Origin: Chionis minor | Lineage: Eukaryota; Chordata; Aves; Charadriiformes; Chionididae | NCBI GenBank assembly: GCA_013398295.1 | Contig: VZSF01010486.1 | Location: forward strand, 661,272 to 725,271 | Direction: 5' to 3' | Length of the DNA: 64,000 nt | Shown: positions 11,656-25,590 of the stretch, piece by piece | Numbering within the stretch: position 1 is the stretch's first letter | How the letters are laid out: each line of letters opens with the position of its first letter | The notes under the pieces: generated by a model | Databases searched by the model: none | What the model was told of the DNA's origin: nothing | What the model saw: only the letters and a program-made list of their open reading frames with translations | Translations under genes and position numbers: made by a program

Positions 11656-11855
11656 TGTTAGTTTATGAGCTAAAGCTCATCTGCATGAGCTCAGAGTGGC
11701 AATGGCAGGAGGGGGAGCTCAAAGGAAACCCTGCCAGGCTGCTCCTAGTTCCATCCCAAGGGCCATCAAAGACCCATCTACACAAGCTAGAGGAGCACAG
11801 GGGCACACTGGCAGGTGGGAACACAAACTGAGGAACCACCACCTTGTCTGGAGCT
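11393..11855 (+). repeat. 463-bp direct duplication, copy 2
   Basis: Second copy of 10929-11391, beginning immediately after the single N at 11392. Its first about 263 bases are CR1 sequence and the rest is unique. The open frames in the two copies are identical (for example the 105-codon frame at 11050-11367), showing there has been no divergence. Probably one real locus counted twice. Confidence 0.95.
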
Positions 11856-14800
11856 CCCAGGGCTGTCCCAGCAAAGCCGCCAGCCCCTGATCGATCTGGA
11901 CCAGGTGGTGAACAGGTGAAGGGGCCCAGGGGCAAAGCGGGTGAGCAGGTCTCTAAGGGCCAGCTCTGGGTGTGCGAGCACCCGTGTGTCTCCAGGGGCA
12001 AGAGCACAGCGGGGTCAGCCAGGGGACCTGAGAAGTCATTCAGGCTCATTCATTTCATCTCCTTTCAGAAGGGTCTGCAGGTGTTCCCTGTCACATCGCT
12101 GGGCTTGTGCCCATCACGTAACACAGGATGCTCAGTCAACATGGCGGCGTGCTGGTGTGCCAAGCCCAGCAACTGTTGGATGCACGAAGATCTGATCACC
12201 ACCACGCACAGCAATGAGACTAGTTCAAAGGAGCTCGGCTCTTGCAGAGGTGCTGGACACATGGCAGAACCTTAATCGACTCAAGAAACATCCAAGATGG
12301 GACTCTTACTTTAAGTCTCTGCTCTGATGCAGCCACCACGGTAATTGCATGGGAGCAACCACTCGCAGAGATCAATTATGCCTTAATATGAGCTCATTTC
12401 TGGGCTTTGTTACTTTAGAGGAGAGACTGAACAGAGATGGTGCCCATTGCCATAGTCCACAATGATCTGAAGAGCACATTATCTGTACTATAAACCCACC
12501 AAGCACAGGATCTATTATGTTTTGACTATGAGAGTTCTGTACCTAGAAGTTCATGACCACGTTTCCAGAAAAGCTGCAAAGCGATGTTTATTTTGCAATG
12601 GGCGTTGCTTGCACATGGGGAAACCCCACTGAGCTGACAAGATTTGTGCAGGCAATTAGTCTTTGCTTACATAAATGCCTTATTTGTGTGCACAAATGAT
12701 TAGATGAAAAATTCATATGCACCTACAATATCATATTTAGGCGTAACTGCTTGTGAAAAAACAACAGTTTGATTTTTTTTTCTTGCGGTTAATTAAAATC
12801 AGAGCTTAGATTAAATTGTATATTTGTTTTATTCCAATGAGCAGAAGGCTTTCCGAGCCCTTTGTTAATAATACATACTCATTTGGTAGCAGCTGGCTCT
12901 CTAGAAGTTGCTTTTCCAATAAAATACACACTTTCACAAAGTACCCAGTTTTTTAACAGAAAGGTGATGTTAGTTTCAATGTGCCTGGAAAGCTGTTGAG
13001 CAGTCACAGAGGGCATGCTTCCTGCATTATCTCTGTACCAATTTCTTAATGCGAAGCAGAATCTGGTTTTATAATCTGAACCAAAACATGCAAAACGGGT
13101 ACCTAAAGGGCTCTGCTGTGGCTTGAACTGCCTATGCTCCTGTTTATGTTCCTCTTTCTTTTTCCTTTTCCTTCGTTGCCTGTGCAATGGCAAATATGAT
13201 TTATAATTAAAAACTTGCTTTCTATCTGTACTGCAACACTGAATCCTAAAAGGCTCTCTTGGAACTGATCATTTCATTTTCGATTATCCTCCAGTTCCAG
13301 AGCCGCACTGAGAATGCCTTTGCCATTTGCTTGACAGTTTCCTTTTTTTAATGTAATAGTTACAAAATGTTTTGCAAGTGCCAAGTAACAAGGTGTACCT
13401 TTGCTGTAACTGCGTGTCAATGGGCAGGGGAGGAGAATGCGCTCATTAGCCCATCTAACGAAAGGGCATTTTTATCAGAAGTGAGAGGTAGTATTAAAGG
13501 AGGAGATATACTCCTTTCTATTACCTGCTAAGGGACATGTCTGGCGTATTAGCCCACAGGGAAAGGTGAATGAGCTGTTGTGTGTCACGTTGTAAGGATA
13601 AAAACCCATCCCTAAGCTGCAGCTGGGTATCCCTGTATCGAAATACAGCTAGCGGGATGGTACACGGTGTAATTGCACCAGTTACACTTGTCTAAAGCCC
13701 CTCCTGCTCCAAGACCTTCACCAACAAGGGTAACAGCATCCCGCTGTTACAGGGCTTGCTTGAAGTAGGTCTACTGGGAGGGCTGCATAGTAGTTTTTAG
13801 CTAATAAGGGAATTAATTAAGCAGACTGGAGCAGGGCTCGTCAAAACTGCAGAGCCTCCACATAAACTGAAGCTGAAAGGAGCTGCCAGCATGGATGCGG
13901 CAGAGCTGGAGGAACCCCTATTTAATCCCTCTTCATTAAAACTTCCAGTGGTAACGTCTACACAACCTTCCCGACACCTTGTTCATGTCGTGTAAAAATT
14001 CCTTGTGGTTAGACAGTTTTCCCTAATATCTGATCTAAATCGTCTGTTCTGTGAACAAGCCTGATTCTATCTTTCCATCAGACTACCAATAACCCTCTCT
14101 ATATAAATTGTCTAGATACATATATACTTTTATATATATACACAAAAATATACATAACACTATGCTATAATGCTCTCTTAATGAGTTCTGGAGCTGATTG
14201 TAATGCACCGGGAGAGCAGAATGCAAGTCCTCCCAGTGCTCTGGGTAAGAACAGTTTGCCACAAATAAAATGTGATACTGTAATTTACAGGCTCCATTCT
14301 TTGCATCTCAGGAGAACTCTTTGCTTCTGCCCCTACTAAGGTACCTACCAATTTCTGTATATTTTCTGAGTTTGAGAAAAAATGTTTGTGAAACGTGGCG
14401 GGTAATTATCCCTATAGCCCTTCATTGCAGCTTGTCAAGATTTCCTTCATTTACAGGCTTTCCATTTGGGTAAATCAGTATCAGCCAAACAATGGAGAAT
14501 TGATTTTTCCTCTAAGCCTGAGCTTTCATTCATTCACTGAAAAAAAAGTTAATGAAACCTGGAGTTACTAAAATGAGTTTTTCTAGAAAGGAACAAACTT
14601 GGTATTATTTGTGCCAAATCTTTATTATGTGATTCAAAGGATGCTAACACTTGTATTTATTTTTACATTATTAATGCATAAATACAGAAAAAGGCAACTG
14701 AAGTTGGTGGAATTCCAGAGCATGTTACAGAGCAGCGTGAAGAGTGAGACTGGATACTTTGCTGGGATGATCTCCATTATTCATTTACGTCTTTGTATTT

Positions 14801-15029
14801 ACGAGCAGAGTGAAAATCCTCAGTTCCCCCTGATAAAACCTTTACATCACATCACTTTCTTTCCGTATGTTTTCCAGAAAGCTAAATATTTGTTTTACTT
14901 ATCTGGAAAGAGGAATGGACAGAAGGGACTTGCCTGAGGATGTGGCATCACATCACAGCTGTGCTATTCTGCTGGCTCGCTGATGCTGCTGAGAGGGACA
15001 GGTTTCCTCCCTCCTTTCCATGGCAGCCT
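11856..15029. other. intergenic, no gene recognised
   Basis: The part up to about 12290 is GC-richer with overlapping frames on both strands, none with recognisable domains. From about 12300 to 14930 the sequence is AT-rich and unique-looking, with an AT simple stretch near 14115-14150. The 112-codon plus-strand frame at 14599-14937 shows no known motif. Confidence 0.6.
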
Positions 15030-15107
15030 GGCTGGTTGGTTGGTTGGTTGGTTGGCTGGTTGGCTGGTTGGTTGGTTGATTGGTTGGTTGGTTGGTTGAT
15101 TGGTTGT
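15030..15107 (+). repeat. (GGTT)n microsatellite, imperfect
   Basis: About 19 tetranucleotide units of TGGT with scattered C and A interruptions (TGGC, TGAT). On the minus strand it reads as NQPT repeats, which explains the minus-strand open frames here. The interruptions suggest an old array. Confidence 0.95.
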
Positions 15108-18100
15108 TTTTTGCCAGACTTCTGTTGCCTGTCTTGAACAGGTTGTGACTCTTATCTGACGAACATGGAGCCAAACTCTCCGAAAGCGAACCATCTGGTT
15201 TCGTTCCTTGAGCCAGTTCAGCCTAGATTTATGTAAGGCCTGAAGCAGCCTGAAGGAGAGGTCCGTGCTGCTGAGATGAGAGGAGTTTGTCTTCTGCTAA
15301 CTTAGAGCCTCCAACCTGCAATCTCACTCAAGTTGACTTGAACCACCCCAAAACCTTCCCTGGTTCCAGTTGCTTATTTCTACCTCTGCACTTTTTTCAG
15401 CACTAGGCTCACACAAAAGTTTCAGTGCCTCGGGGCTGACCTTCGCTGATCTTGCCGAGAACAGGCTATTAAAAATGGTTGTTTTTTCTGCAGGTCATTT
15501 TCCCGACCCAGTTGACCTCCGGGTGCTGGCTGGGCACGGGCAGTGACTCAGGGTTTGCAGAGTGGGAGACGGAGGGCAGCAGCCGCACGAGTCCGTCTGG
15601 CCGCCTGCGCCACCAGGGAAATTCGCGTGTAGCTGTAGGGTCTTAGTGCTAAACCCAATGAAAAATATTTCTGCCAGGAACCTTTCCCTGGCTGACGCAA
15701 ATTCGTAGCAACTCCATCATCTTCAGCGCAGTTCCTCCAACTTCCAGACTCTGAGGCCAGCGGGTCACTTAAATTAACCTCTCACACGGAGCACCTGGAG
15801 CAGAATTGATCACTCTTGTTTTCCTCTAAAAACAGCCCCAGGCTGGGAGCACATTTCTGCCTTACGACCTTCCCACATGCTGGAGCTTAGAGCTGCATTT
15901 TCAGGGCAGCCGAAAGACTTGTGCCCGCTTGCCCTTAGACACAGGCACGGAGGTTTACACACTTCTCTGCCTGTGACACAGTACAAGCAGAGAAGCTGAT
16001 GGCATTTGTCACACGTTTGTGGTTGCAGCGTTGGGGGGCTCCCGCTACTTACACGTGGATGTTACCATACCACGTGGAGAAGTAGTTATTGCTGCCGAGT
16101 TGGACTCCCGCTTTCTTTTTCTGTGGAAGGAACCTGCTTTCTATTTCTTACATATTTTCAAATGAAAAAAGGACTTACATCAACATTCATGAAAAACACG
16201 TTCTGACAGCATTCTGGTAAGAGCCCTGCGGCTAGGAGAAACCAGTAGATCTTCTGGTCAGCTTTTCTTATAATCTGCCCCTAAATTTCATCCAAAATAC
16301 TCTCACTCTGAGCTGAGTATCTTAGGTGACTGGTTAGTCAAAGTGGAACCTCTTGAAAGATACTGAATCCTGATCTGAAGACATCAAGAGATGAAGAATC
16401 CACTTCTGCTCTTAGCTGATCAATAATTTTAACACAACGACAGGGCCAGCTTAATTAATTAGAGATTGATATCTAGAACTCTCTGCTTCTTTAGTATGCC
16501 AAGCAAAAAACATTATGAAGTAACACATTTGTTACTTAAATCCCTAATTGTCTGCCACTCTTCAATGCAAGAAAAAAAAAATTAGAATTATTGATTGGGT
16601 ATCTAGAGTAAGTCTGTTTTAATGATCTCAACTACTCAGTACTAACAGGAGTTGGAATTCAAGGAAGCCGGTCTCTCTGTGAAGACTTCTCTCGTTAGAG
16701 CTAAGCTCAGGATGAATGCAGGCATAGTGCTTGTACTGACACTTTTTTTGCTTCCAGGAAGCTCTGTAAGCCGCTAAATGTTCTGGCTACTTGAAAGATA
16801 TGCTGAAACTCCCTCAGTACAAACAAGTATTTCTCCAAACCAAGAAAGCCCACGATAGATGTATGTTTCAAGGTCCAATTCCTCCATGAACTAGCTGAGG
16901 CCAAATAAGGATTAAGTTCAGTGTGGCTCCATGAGTGTCTAATAAGGTCTTGCACCCCTACCATATCCCCGATGCCTCTACAGCCCAGTCAGATATGGTT
17001 GAAACTGCCCTGGAACTGGGCAAAAGAGGCAACTGCCATACCACATGCAAGAAAATGCGATCACATTGAACCTCCCCAAGACACCAGGCTATGAAGAAGC
17101 TGTTTCTTTTAATCTTGGAATACTACAGCCTGAACTTGTTGGCTCTCCTGTGTGCTTAAGGGACTATCCTCCTCCTTAAAGACCATCCTCCCCTTCATCA
17201 TGCAGGCTTTTGCCATATTCATGTCAATGTTGGTCATTTTTAATCTATGACAGTGCAGTAGACACCCACAGATACAGGTTAAACCTTCAAAGAAGCCACT
17301 GAAAACTTCTCAGGGTTTATTTAGAGCTTGCTGAGTTCCCGGTATAAATTCGAGCAGCCTCAGGGTCCCAGGGCTTGCCAAGTCTGAATTCTCAGTGTTG
17401 CAAATGGAAGAAATCGTGGCACGAGGCAGCAAGCACCAAAGCTGTAATGATCTTCCTCCGGGGTATCAATTACATTTGCTGTTTGCCTTATGGCACGCGT
17501 AGGTGATTACAGTGTGAAGGCCAGGATACATTTGTTTAATGTATCCTTGAACTCCATTACATTTTCCACTTGTCTTGCTAGAGCCTTATCTTCAATTACA
17601 CTCCTTTCCATATGCCCCAAGTTGTTATTTGTTACAAGACCAACCTGACCCTCTTGTATCCAAAATGTCAGTGAATTAAATCAAATTTTTATACTTTTCA
17701 ACTTGAACAGTTATCTCACGATGCACATAACAAACAGATAATGAGATCTGCATTTTATTAGACACAGTAGCGCTTTCTGATGTTTAACTATTAGGCAGAG
17801 CCATTTTGCTGCTCGCAGTTACAATTACATTATTTCTCTGTGTGGCTGGATAGCCGTCAATTGATTTAACTCATTCTAAATGTGTAGTACAGTATTTTCC
17901 TTGGCATTGGTTGCACTTGGAGAACTGGATATGTTTCTATTCTTTTTTCCTAAAAGGGAAGGGGCATTTCCATAGTTACGTTTCTCCACAGTCTAAGCTT
18001 TTTGCCTGCCATATTTTGTGACAATTTTCCCAAGCTTTGCCTCCGAGTCGGGGATGCTCCAAAATCACATTCTTAGCTTTAAGCCTACCCTCAAACCCTG

Positions 18101-21100
18101 CTCGTTTTGACAGGACTAAAGCACAGACTTGCAATTAAACACAGTTGTGAATGAGGATGCGTTCCTGAAATAAGTCCATGTGAAAAATGACCCACTGGGC
18201 ACATTCCAATGGCCTACATATCCACCAGCTAGTTGTAGTGCTGTACACATTTTATGCTTTATACGTACACGCTTGCAATTTGTGATTCATACAATTGCTC
18301 ATGACGATTAAATGGTAAAAGCACCAAACTGGGACGGAATCAATGCAAATATTTAGGTCCGTCACAGGATACATGACAATCCACCCCTCCCCAGAAGAGC
18401 CGAGCTGCCACGTGGCTCTCCTACACACCGGCAGTCGACTCACACGTTCATAAATAATCCATTTGGTAAATATCAAGAGGTTACATACCCTCGCTGGTTT
18501 TGTGTGCATACTCCTGTTCCGGCTCAGGGCAAGGGAAGGAAGAGTGCCATGCAGGGAGGTAAATCTAACTCTCTACGTTAAGCCGACAAGAACAGAAGCA
18601 TTTATGTCATCGTTTACTGCATCTCCATTTGTGGAGGGTAATTTCTCATAACAGGCTAACTTGATTGCTTACTGAACATACCTTGGAGACTGTTTGGTCT
18701 TGCTTTTGTACAGCAAAAGCTCACCCACGTCTCTCTTGGCTCTGAAAGGATAAAGGATATAAAAGCTACTATAGGAATATTATTATGCAGATAAAGAACA
18801 GAGAGCTCGATTCAGATAGGGATGTCTTTTTGAGATTTACTAAGCAATCCAGAGGATTTAGTACCTATGTTGTAGACATTTCAGTTTTATAAAAAAATCT
18901 TACTGCATTTTAAAATCATAATCCTCCCTGAAATGAATGGAAGAGAGGCACCCAGACCCACGGGCTGCTTAAGAAAATCTATTTGCTCACCTATTTCACT
19001 GATGCTCACAGAAGGCAGCTGCCATAAATCTTTATAATAAATGCGAGGCATATTGATGGCTAACTCTGTGTACACAGCCCAGGCCCTTGCACTAAACCTC
19101 ACCTGTGCAAAGGGGTCCAGCTGGGTGTTTATCCGTAATTGTTTGCGAGATGCACGCTAATGAACTCCTTGCGGTTCTCCACGACCCATGGTGCTCTTCT
19201 GTAACACTCGCCATTAATCTGAAGCTGTAACGCGGTGTTTAATGAGGCATGCCTCTCACTGGGCAGGAGGGATTATCTGGGGCAAGGACATCGGGATTTA
19301 TGGTTCCTTACAGTCACAGCTGTCATAAAAACAGAAAAACTGTATGAAAAACTTCTTGAAGCAAAGACCATGCACTCTGGCAGAGACTATTTGGGTTTAT
19401 GCCTCTTCCTCACAACGTATCAAGCCCTGGACTCCACTTCCAGACTCCCATCAAGGGGTAGCCGATAGGGACGATCGCAGGAGAAGGATGGAGCACTGGC
19501 AGCCAGACTGGCTGGAGAGTGAGCAGACCAGGAGGGATGGGCAGTGCCGTGTGTGTGGGCAGCTCTGCAAGGCTCAGAACAGCGCTAGGAGTCAAAGCTG
19601 AGGGCCGGGAGATGTTGTGTGTGTGAATGTTGGATGGAAGGCTTTAAAACATCAAAATGTTAAGTGGGTTTTTTTCTCATTTTTCTATTCAATTATTGGT
19701 TGTGGTTACAAAATGGCATTTATAACCCTACTGCTATGTCAGTTGCTAGTGGTGATGGTTTAAAAGCTGACCACCTTAACTATTCTAGTGCTCAATAAAG
19801 CATAAAAGAAAGGAGAGGCACTGGCATACAGTGAAGACGGTGAAGTGTGTGGAGGAGGAAGGACACTGAGAGTCTGCCCAGAAAGCTCTGAAGATGTATC
19901 AGGTCAGGTGAGGAATCCTTTTAAAAAACAGCAAGATTTCTTTGTTTCCAAAATGAGATTCAGCTTTTAAAGCAGCACATGAGCCATCTTCTGTGCAGAT
20001 GGATAATACCTTCTTTAATGAAGATACCCCGTGAACTATGCTCATATGAGACTCTGAAAGAATTCAGTGGGATCAAAATGGAAGATTTGGACTAAAATTA
20101 TGCTGAAATTCTGATAGGGACGTCACCTTTTGGTTCTTTTAGCAGCTGCATTCACTGTGATACAGTCGAAACCTGAAAGTAGAAAGTAACCACAGAAGAG
20201 GGTCTGGGGTACTTACAGGTAGAAAAAGGACGTATGGAAAATGCACTTACAGAAGCCACCAGCTTAACAAGGCCAGCCAGATCTCATGCCTCCCAGGTCA
20301 TATACTAAAATCTCCGCAGGGACAAGAATTACAAGACAGGTTGCTTCTCCCTGGAGGCACCTGAATAAAAGTGGAGCTCCAAAAAGGAAGGAGAAGCTCA
20401 CTGGTAGTAGATGCCAGTGGCAGCTCTCTCCAAGCCTGGTGGCTTCCCTGCGGGACAGGGCATGGATGGGCACACAGCTGTATCCCAGGGTAACTCACAG
20501 GTTCTGGCTTCAGCCGCTCTTGCCGGATTGGTTTTCCCACCACCAGCTCTTGGACGGACACATTCCCACCATCACAGATCATGTCCCCAGTGTGGGAGCT
20601 GATGGTGACCCACTGGTGTGCTGCTGCAGCTCACAAACCACCGGGCCACCACTTCTGAGTTACAGTCGACCAGCCTTGACTCGCAGACCAGCGGACAGAA
20701 AAAAATCAGCGATTTTATAAATAAAATGCATTGCTAGACAATTAAGAAAGGTCTGGCAACATTTTGCTGTCAAAGCAGTGAATACTGGCTGTCAAAAATA
20801 ATGATGCTACTAATAAAAATCCTTGGGAAAAATAGAGGCACATAGAGACACATTTATACAACCACTTTCATCCCATGGGTTCAGAGAAGTTTATAGCTGT
20901 AGCAAGAAGACACTGCTTGATCAGGTGCCTGCTGTGATAGAAGGAACAAAAATAAAATATTTTTCACCATGATACTGCCAAATTCTATGAGAGAAATGAT
21001 AGGTTAGGTCCTTAAAAAAATGGCTGTCTCCGTTCACATAGCTGGAAAAGTTTGCTGTCTTGCCTGTGATCAAGAGGCAGGCTTGTTGTCAGCCTACAGG

Positions 21101-24100
21101 AGACGTCTGCAAACACTTTTCTTGCACAGGCACGTGAGCAGACTCATTTTAGTTGCAGAAGGAAAATGTGTGGTCTTATCCTACCGCTTGACTTTTTCTA
21201 GCTTGTAAATAGTTCCTCTTTGTACGAGCCTCTCATTCGCTTAAATCGCAACACAGATATGACATATTACTAATTAAAATTCCACAGCTTTCCCATTTTC
21301 TCTAATGACCTGCCATGTTGCATGGCTTCAAAATACTGGGAATTTACCTTACTTAAATTAACAGTGGTTTTGCTGATCTGTGTGAGCTGGGCAGGCAGGA
21401 GCAGGGAGACATACAGCTACGCCGAATAATCAGGGGGAGGAAAATATTCCGCAGCTGGAAGGAAATGGCATGTGAATATGAATCTGAGACTCTCATCAGC
21501 GATACCCAAGCTGAAAAAGCTGCACAACTACACCAATGCTTCATTTGGCCGGTAGAGTTGTGGTTGTGGCTGTTCAGAAATCTTCAGGGAAGAAGGCAGC
21601 AACCAATGTATAAAGAAATTTGACTGTTGGGGTGGAAGAAGAGAAAAGAGTCTCCCACTGAAGACATCACTTGCTGATGGGCATCAGTGGTTTCATTTTT
21701 GCACATACTGCCAATCTGTTACAATTAGAAAACCAGTCTTGAATGCTAAAGTTAATGGTGGTTTGGGGATAAGGTACTCCAACCAAGGAAGACGTGGGCA
21801 TGGGAACACCCTGCCCAGGAGACAATGGGAGCAGAATGGGGATGGAAGGAGGTATAAGAAAGAAAAGTTGAAGAACTGCTGGCCTGGAAAACTGTTTAGA
21901 GTGAATTCTTCCCTTATTATGGTAAATGGATCGTAAAACTTTTTGCCTCTGGAGTTCTGAAAGAACATTTCCAGACTATGGCTGGATTTATGTAAATAAA
22001 GGTTCAGAAACCTACCACCTGCAAGGAAGCAGGAAGGTAACCTGGAAAACAACACGCAACAGCAAAACCCGTGTTCAGCCTAACACTATCACAGCCTTCC
22101 CCATAGCTTCACACCTATGCAAATGATCTGCCAAAACGCATAAAGCTCAAGATAAACAAATCGCTTCCACAACTTGGCATACGGAAAAAGGGTCTGAACT
22201 GAAATGATAATTGAGTTTTAGAGACCCATCCATTTGCTGTCATCATGCCATCTGTCTCCCTGGCAGAGTCCCGATAGTTTGCATTGGCAGCTTTGATTGC
22301 CAGAGCTCATGTATTAAGTTAGAGGTACCTCGTCTTCCCACACACAGTTTCTTATTATTTTTCTATAGGCCTGCTAATCTAGGTGATTGACAGAACTGCA
22401 GGATACTGTGTACTCCCAGAAGAGTAATACATTTTGACATTTTAAAACTTTTTTTTAAAAAAAAAAATCATAAATACAGATAATTTTCTATTGCAGCTTG
22501 CAATAAACACCAAGTCCATTGGAGTCCAGAGAAAGGTTTACTTCTCAGGGACTGACAACAGGTAAAGAAAATCACAGGTGCTGGTGTATTTATGTGTTAA
22601 GTATTTGCCATCACCAGAGTAATAAATGGAAACTGGATGACTTATGAGGGCAGTACCCCCTGAGGGTGGCTCCAAGTTATTGCGTTACTGTCATAACCAC
22701 TCACTGCAATATGCCACCAAGCATAACTCTGCTGACTCCCCTGAAATTACACAGCTGATTAATGTCGTCCCTTAAGGTATGAAAGAAGTGATAAAATTAT
22801 TTACATTTCATTTATTTACGCAGAGTGCGACTTCAGCTGCGGCAGTGAAAGATGCGGGAGTTGCCCTAAGACTTTATGAAGTTACATTCCATCTGGTCCT
22901 TTGACCCTGACCACGTTTCTTTGCTATGCAAAACCAAAGGGCTTAATTCCAGCGGGAGTTAATTCACGTTGGGCAGAAGGCAGATAAACACTCCTGGCAG
23001 TTCATTTACGGAGACACACGCAGTAGTGTGAGGTACCGGGATTTCATCCTCCCTTTAGGCTGGCAGTGTAATAGATTGTGGCCAAATTCAAGAGACACGA
23101 GGACCGAGACACTTACTGGGGAGTTTGCGTAAGAGAGGACTGTGCTCTCGGCAAGACGGGTGCACAAAGTGGCTGCTCTGTCGAACAGCTTTTGTTCTTG
23201 TTCTGCTTTGTTCCAATTGCAGAATTAACCAATACTTTAGTTATGTCACTGAAGTCATACAGTTGGTGACAATTCCTAAAGGAAAGCTTGCATGCCCTAA
23301 ACCGAATAAGACCTGCTGTTAGAGGCTGGATGAGGAATAGCTTTCCAGCCATGCAAATTAAAAAACAGGATTTCAACTCATTGTTTTAATTTCTGCCCCA
23401 AGACAGGGTGACTTTTCAAAGTTCCTCATAAGCATCTGGAGCGGGAGAACCCAGTTTGGCAAACAGGTAAGTCACTGGGGCGCTCTGGGGACGTGGGGCA
23501 TTCGGGTCCTCCTTGTTCCTGCTTCGACGCGCTCCCGCAGTCCTGCTGAGTGTCCTACTAACACGCAGCGGGGTTAATCTCAGCTTCTCAATCAGTAGGA
23601 ATTGCTCCACTCTGCAGTAAGTAATTACACGTTACTGGGGGAGAAAGGCTGACTCCATCTTTCAGTTGCTGTGGCACTTGGCTGGGATGTTAGAAAACCT
23701 CAGGTAAGTCCATGCTCCGGTAAAGAGGTGACTATCAAACAGCTCCAACATAAGAAACCTGAGAGGTTTCATAAAAGCTGGTGCATTTCCCTGAAGAGCT
23801 CTGGGTCAGCATTCCCCCTCTCCACTCCCCAAACGACATTCCTAACACCGCAGGATGCTCGAGCCAGAGGTGGGACATCATGAGAGTCCATCACAGTGCA
23901 GATAGACCAGAGTGGAAGACCGGAGTGAGCCTCAGACATGTGCATGGGCTCTGAGGGTGTGAGAACAACCTCACAGTCTGTGCATTTTAGCTGTGGTCGT
24001 ATTTGAACGTTTTGTTTTTGTAGGAGAGGAGCGGGTGGTCTGCAAGCGTGTGCCAAAAGCACGTCCAGATGTGAGAAGCGTGAGCTGGAGTTGATGAAGG

Positions 24101-24883
24101 CTAAACAAAATTTAAGCGATGACTACCTGAGTTTTAGAAATGGTCTTGGCAGGATGCACACTTACTGAGCAGTCTGGCTGGCAAGTGAGCAGAGCCTTCA
24201 GTGGTGGTGTATACATACAGCGAGTATACGTGTTCCTCTAATCCTTGTTTAACCTAGCAGCTCCACCTACCCTGTAGACTGAAACTCTCACGTATTCATT
24301 AAGTAGGCTCAGCAAAAACACCTCCTGAGCCATCTCCTCTCCCTTTTCTGCCAGGTATAAGTGCAGAGGTTCAAAAGATCTGCACGCAGCTTCACAACGT
24401 AAGTCCCTTCAGCCTGTCCCCAAGAGCAGACGCGACTTGGTGAACAGAGGCAGCGGCACTGGTTGTGCTGGGAATTCCTACCCAGCCTCCAGCTACCACC
24501 TGCATATTTTGAATTGGAAGGTACCTCTGGTAAATGGTGTTTAGTCGCAAGCAGCATTAAATGGTCTCTACTGGAGGGAACCCTGCTAAATCTAGGGAAG
24601 TCCTGCCTCTTAATTCCTCTGGCTCCACCCGTGCAGATGTGAGATAATCCCGACTTTGTAGTGTAGATCCTTTTCTCAGAGTTTTTCATAGATGTGATCA
24701 TTCCATAAACATTACTCACTCGCTACAGATCTCAGCCTTCCACTCACTTTATAAATATCAACAGTTCTGAGGAAATCAATGGGCTTATGAATCTGTGTAA
24801 AGTAAACAGCATTTTGTCCTTAAAAATAACAACATTCGGTCACCTCCAGAATCTGCTACATTCAGCCAACACGCTTAAAGATT
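15108..24883. other. long intergenic stretch, unique-looking
   Basis: Nearly 10 kb without a recognised gene or repeat. The part at 16400-18300 is AT-rich with many TAAT cores and ATTACAA-type words, such as vertebrate conserved non-coding elements often have, but conservation cannot be judged from one sequence. At 22448-22467 a T run meets an A run. All open frames are shorter than 145 codons and show no domain. This DNA could carry HTR5A or PAXIP1 regulatory elements. Confidence 0.55.
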
Positions 24884-25590
24884 ACAGAATCAGAATAGTG
24901 GAATGATCTACGTTGGGAAGGACCTCTGGAGATCACTGAGTCCCACCCCCATTAAAGAAGGGCCAACTTCTGAGTGAGATCAGGTCACCCACAGGGCTGT
25001 CCAGCTGAATTTTGAACATCCCCAAGGATGGAGATGCCACAGCCTCCCTGGACCCCTTTCCGTGTTTGATCACTCTCCGGGTGTACATTCATTTCCTAAT
25101 TGGAACATCTGATGTTGTGACTTGCACTCATTGCACCTCTAAGGAGAGTTTGCCTCTGCCCTCTCCGAATCCTCCCCTGAGGTAGCCGGAGACAGCAGTA
25201 AGATTTTTCCCCTTAAACTTCTCTTTTTAAGATCGCTAAACCCAGTTCTCCCTCTCTTTATCTATGCCAGTCCACTCATCATCTTGATGACCTTCCACGG
25301 GACTTCCCCCAGTATGTCAGTGTACTGAGGAACCCCAAACTGGACATAAAATCCCAGGGTTTGTTGCACAGAGTGGGAATAGTTACATCCCTCAACCTGC
25401 TGTCCACGCTCTTGCCAGTACAAGCCAGAATGCTACTGGCCACCTTTGCCGCAGTGGCACATTGCAGACTGTGACTTCAGGTCCAAGAGGCCACCCAGGT
25501 CCTCTCCTGCAAAATGCTGCCTCCCCAGTCAGTCCCCAGACTGTACTGTTGCGTAGGGTTCTTCCACCCCACGTGCAGAACTTTTCATTT
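24884..25590 (-). mobile_element. old CR1 retrotransposon fragment, minus orientation
   Basis: The plus strand starts with ACAGAATCAGAATAG and GTTGGGAAGGACCTCTGG and follows the reverse complement of a CR1 3' end. Later landmarks are CCCCAAGGATGGAGATGCCAC, the region for a 'hand-over' to CTGGACATAAAATCC, then GGCACATTGCAGACTG, CAGGTCC and CCCACGTGCAGAACTTTTCA. It is more diverged than the other CR1 copies, with indels and no open ORF2, so it is an ancient insertion. Confidence 0.85.

Noticed and set aside
15030..15107. Repetitive NQPT frames near 15 kb as a structural protein
   Set aside because: They are the translation of an imperfect (GGTT)n microsatellite.
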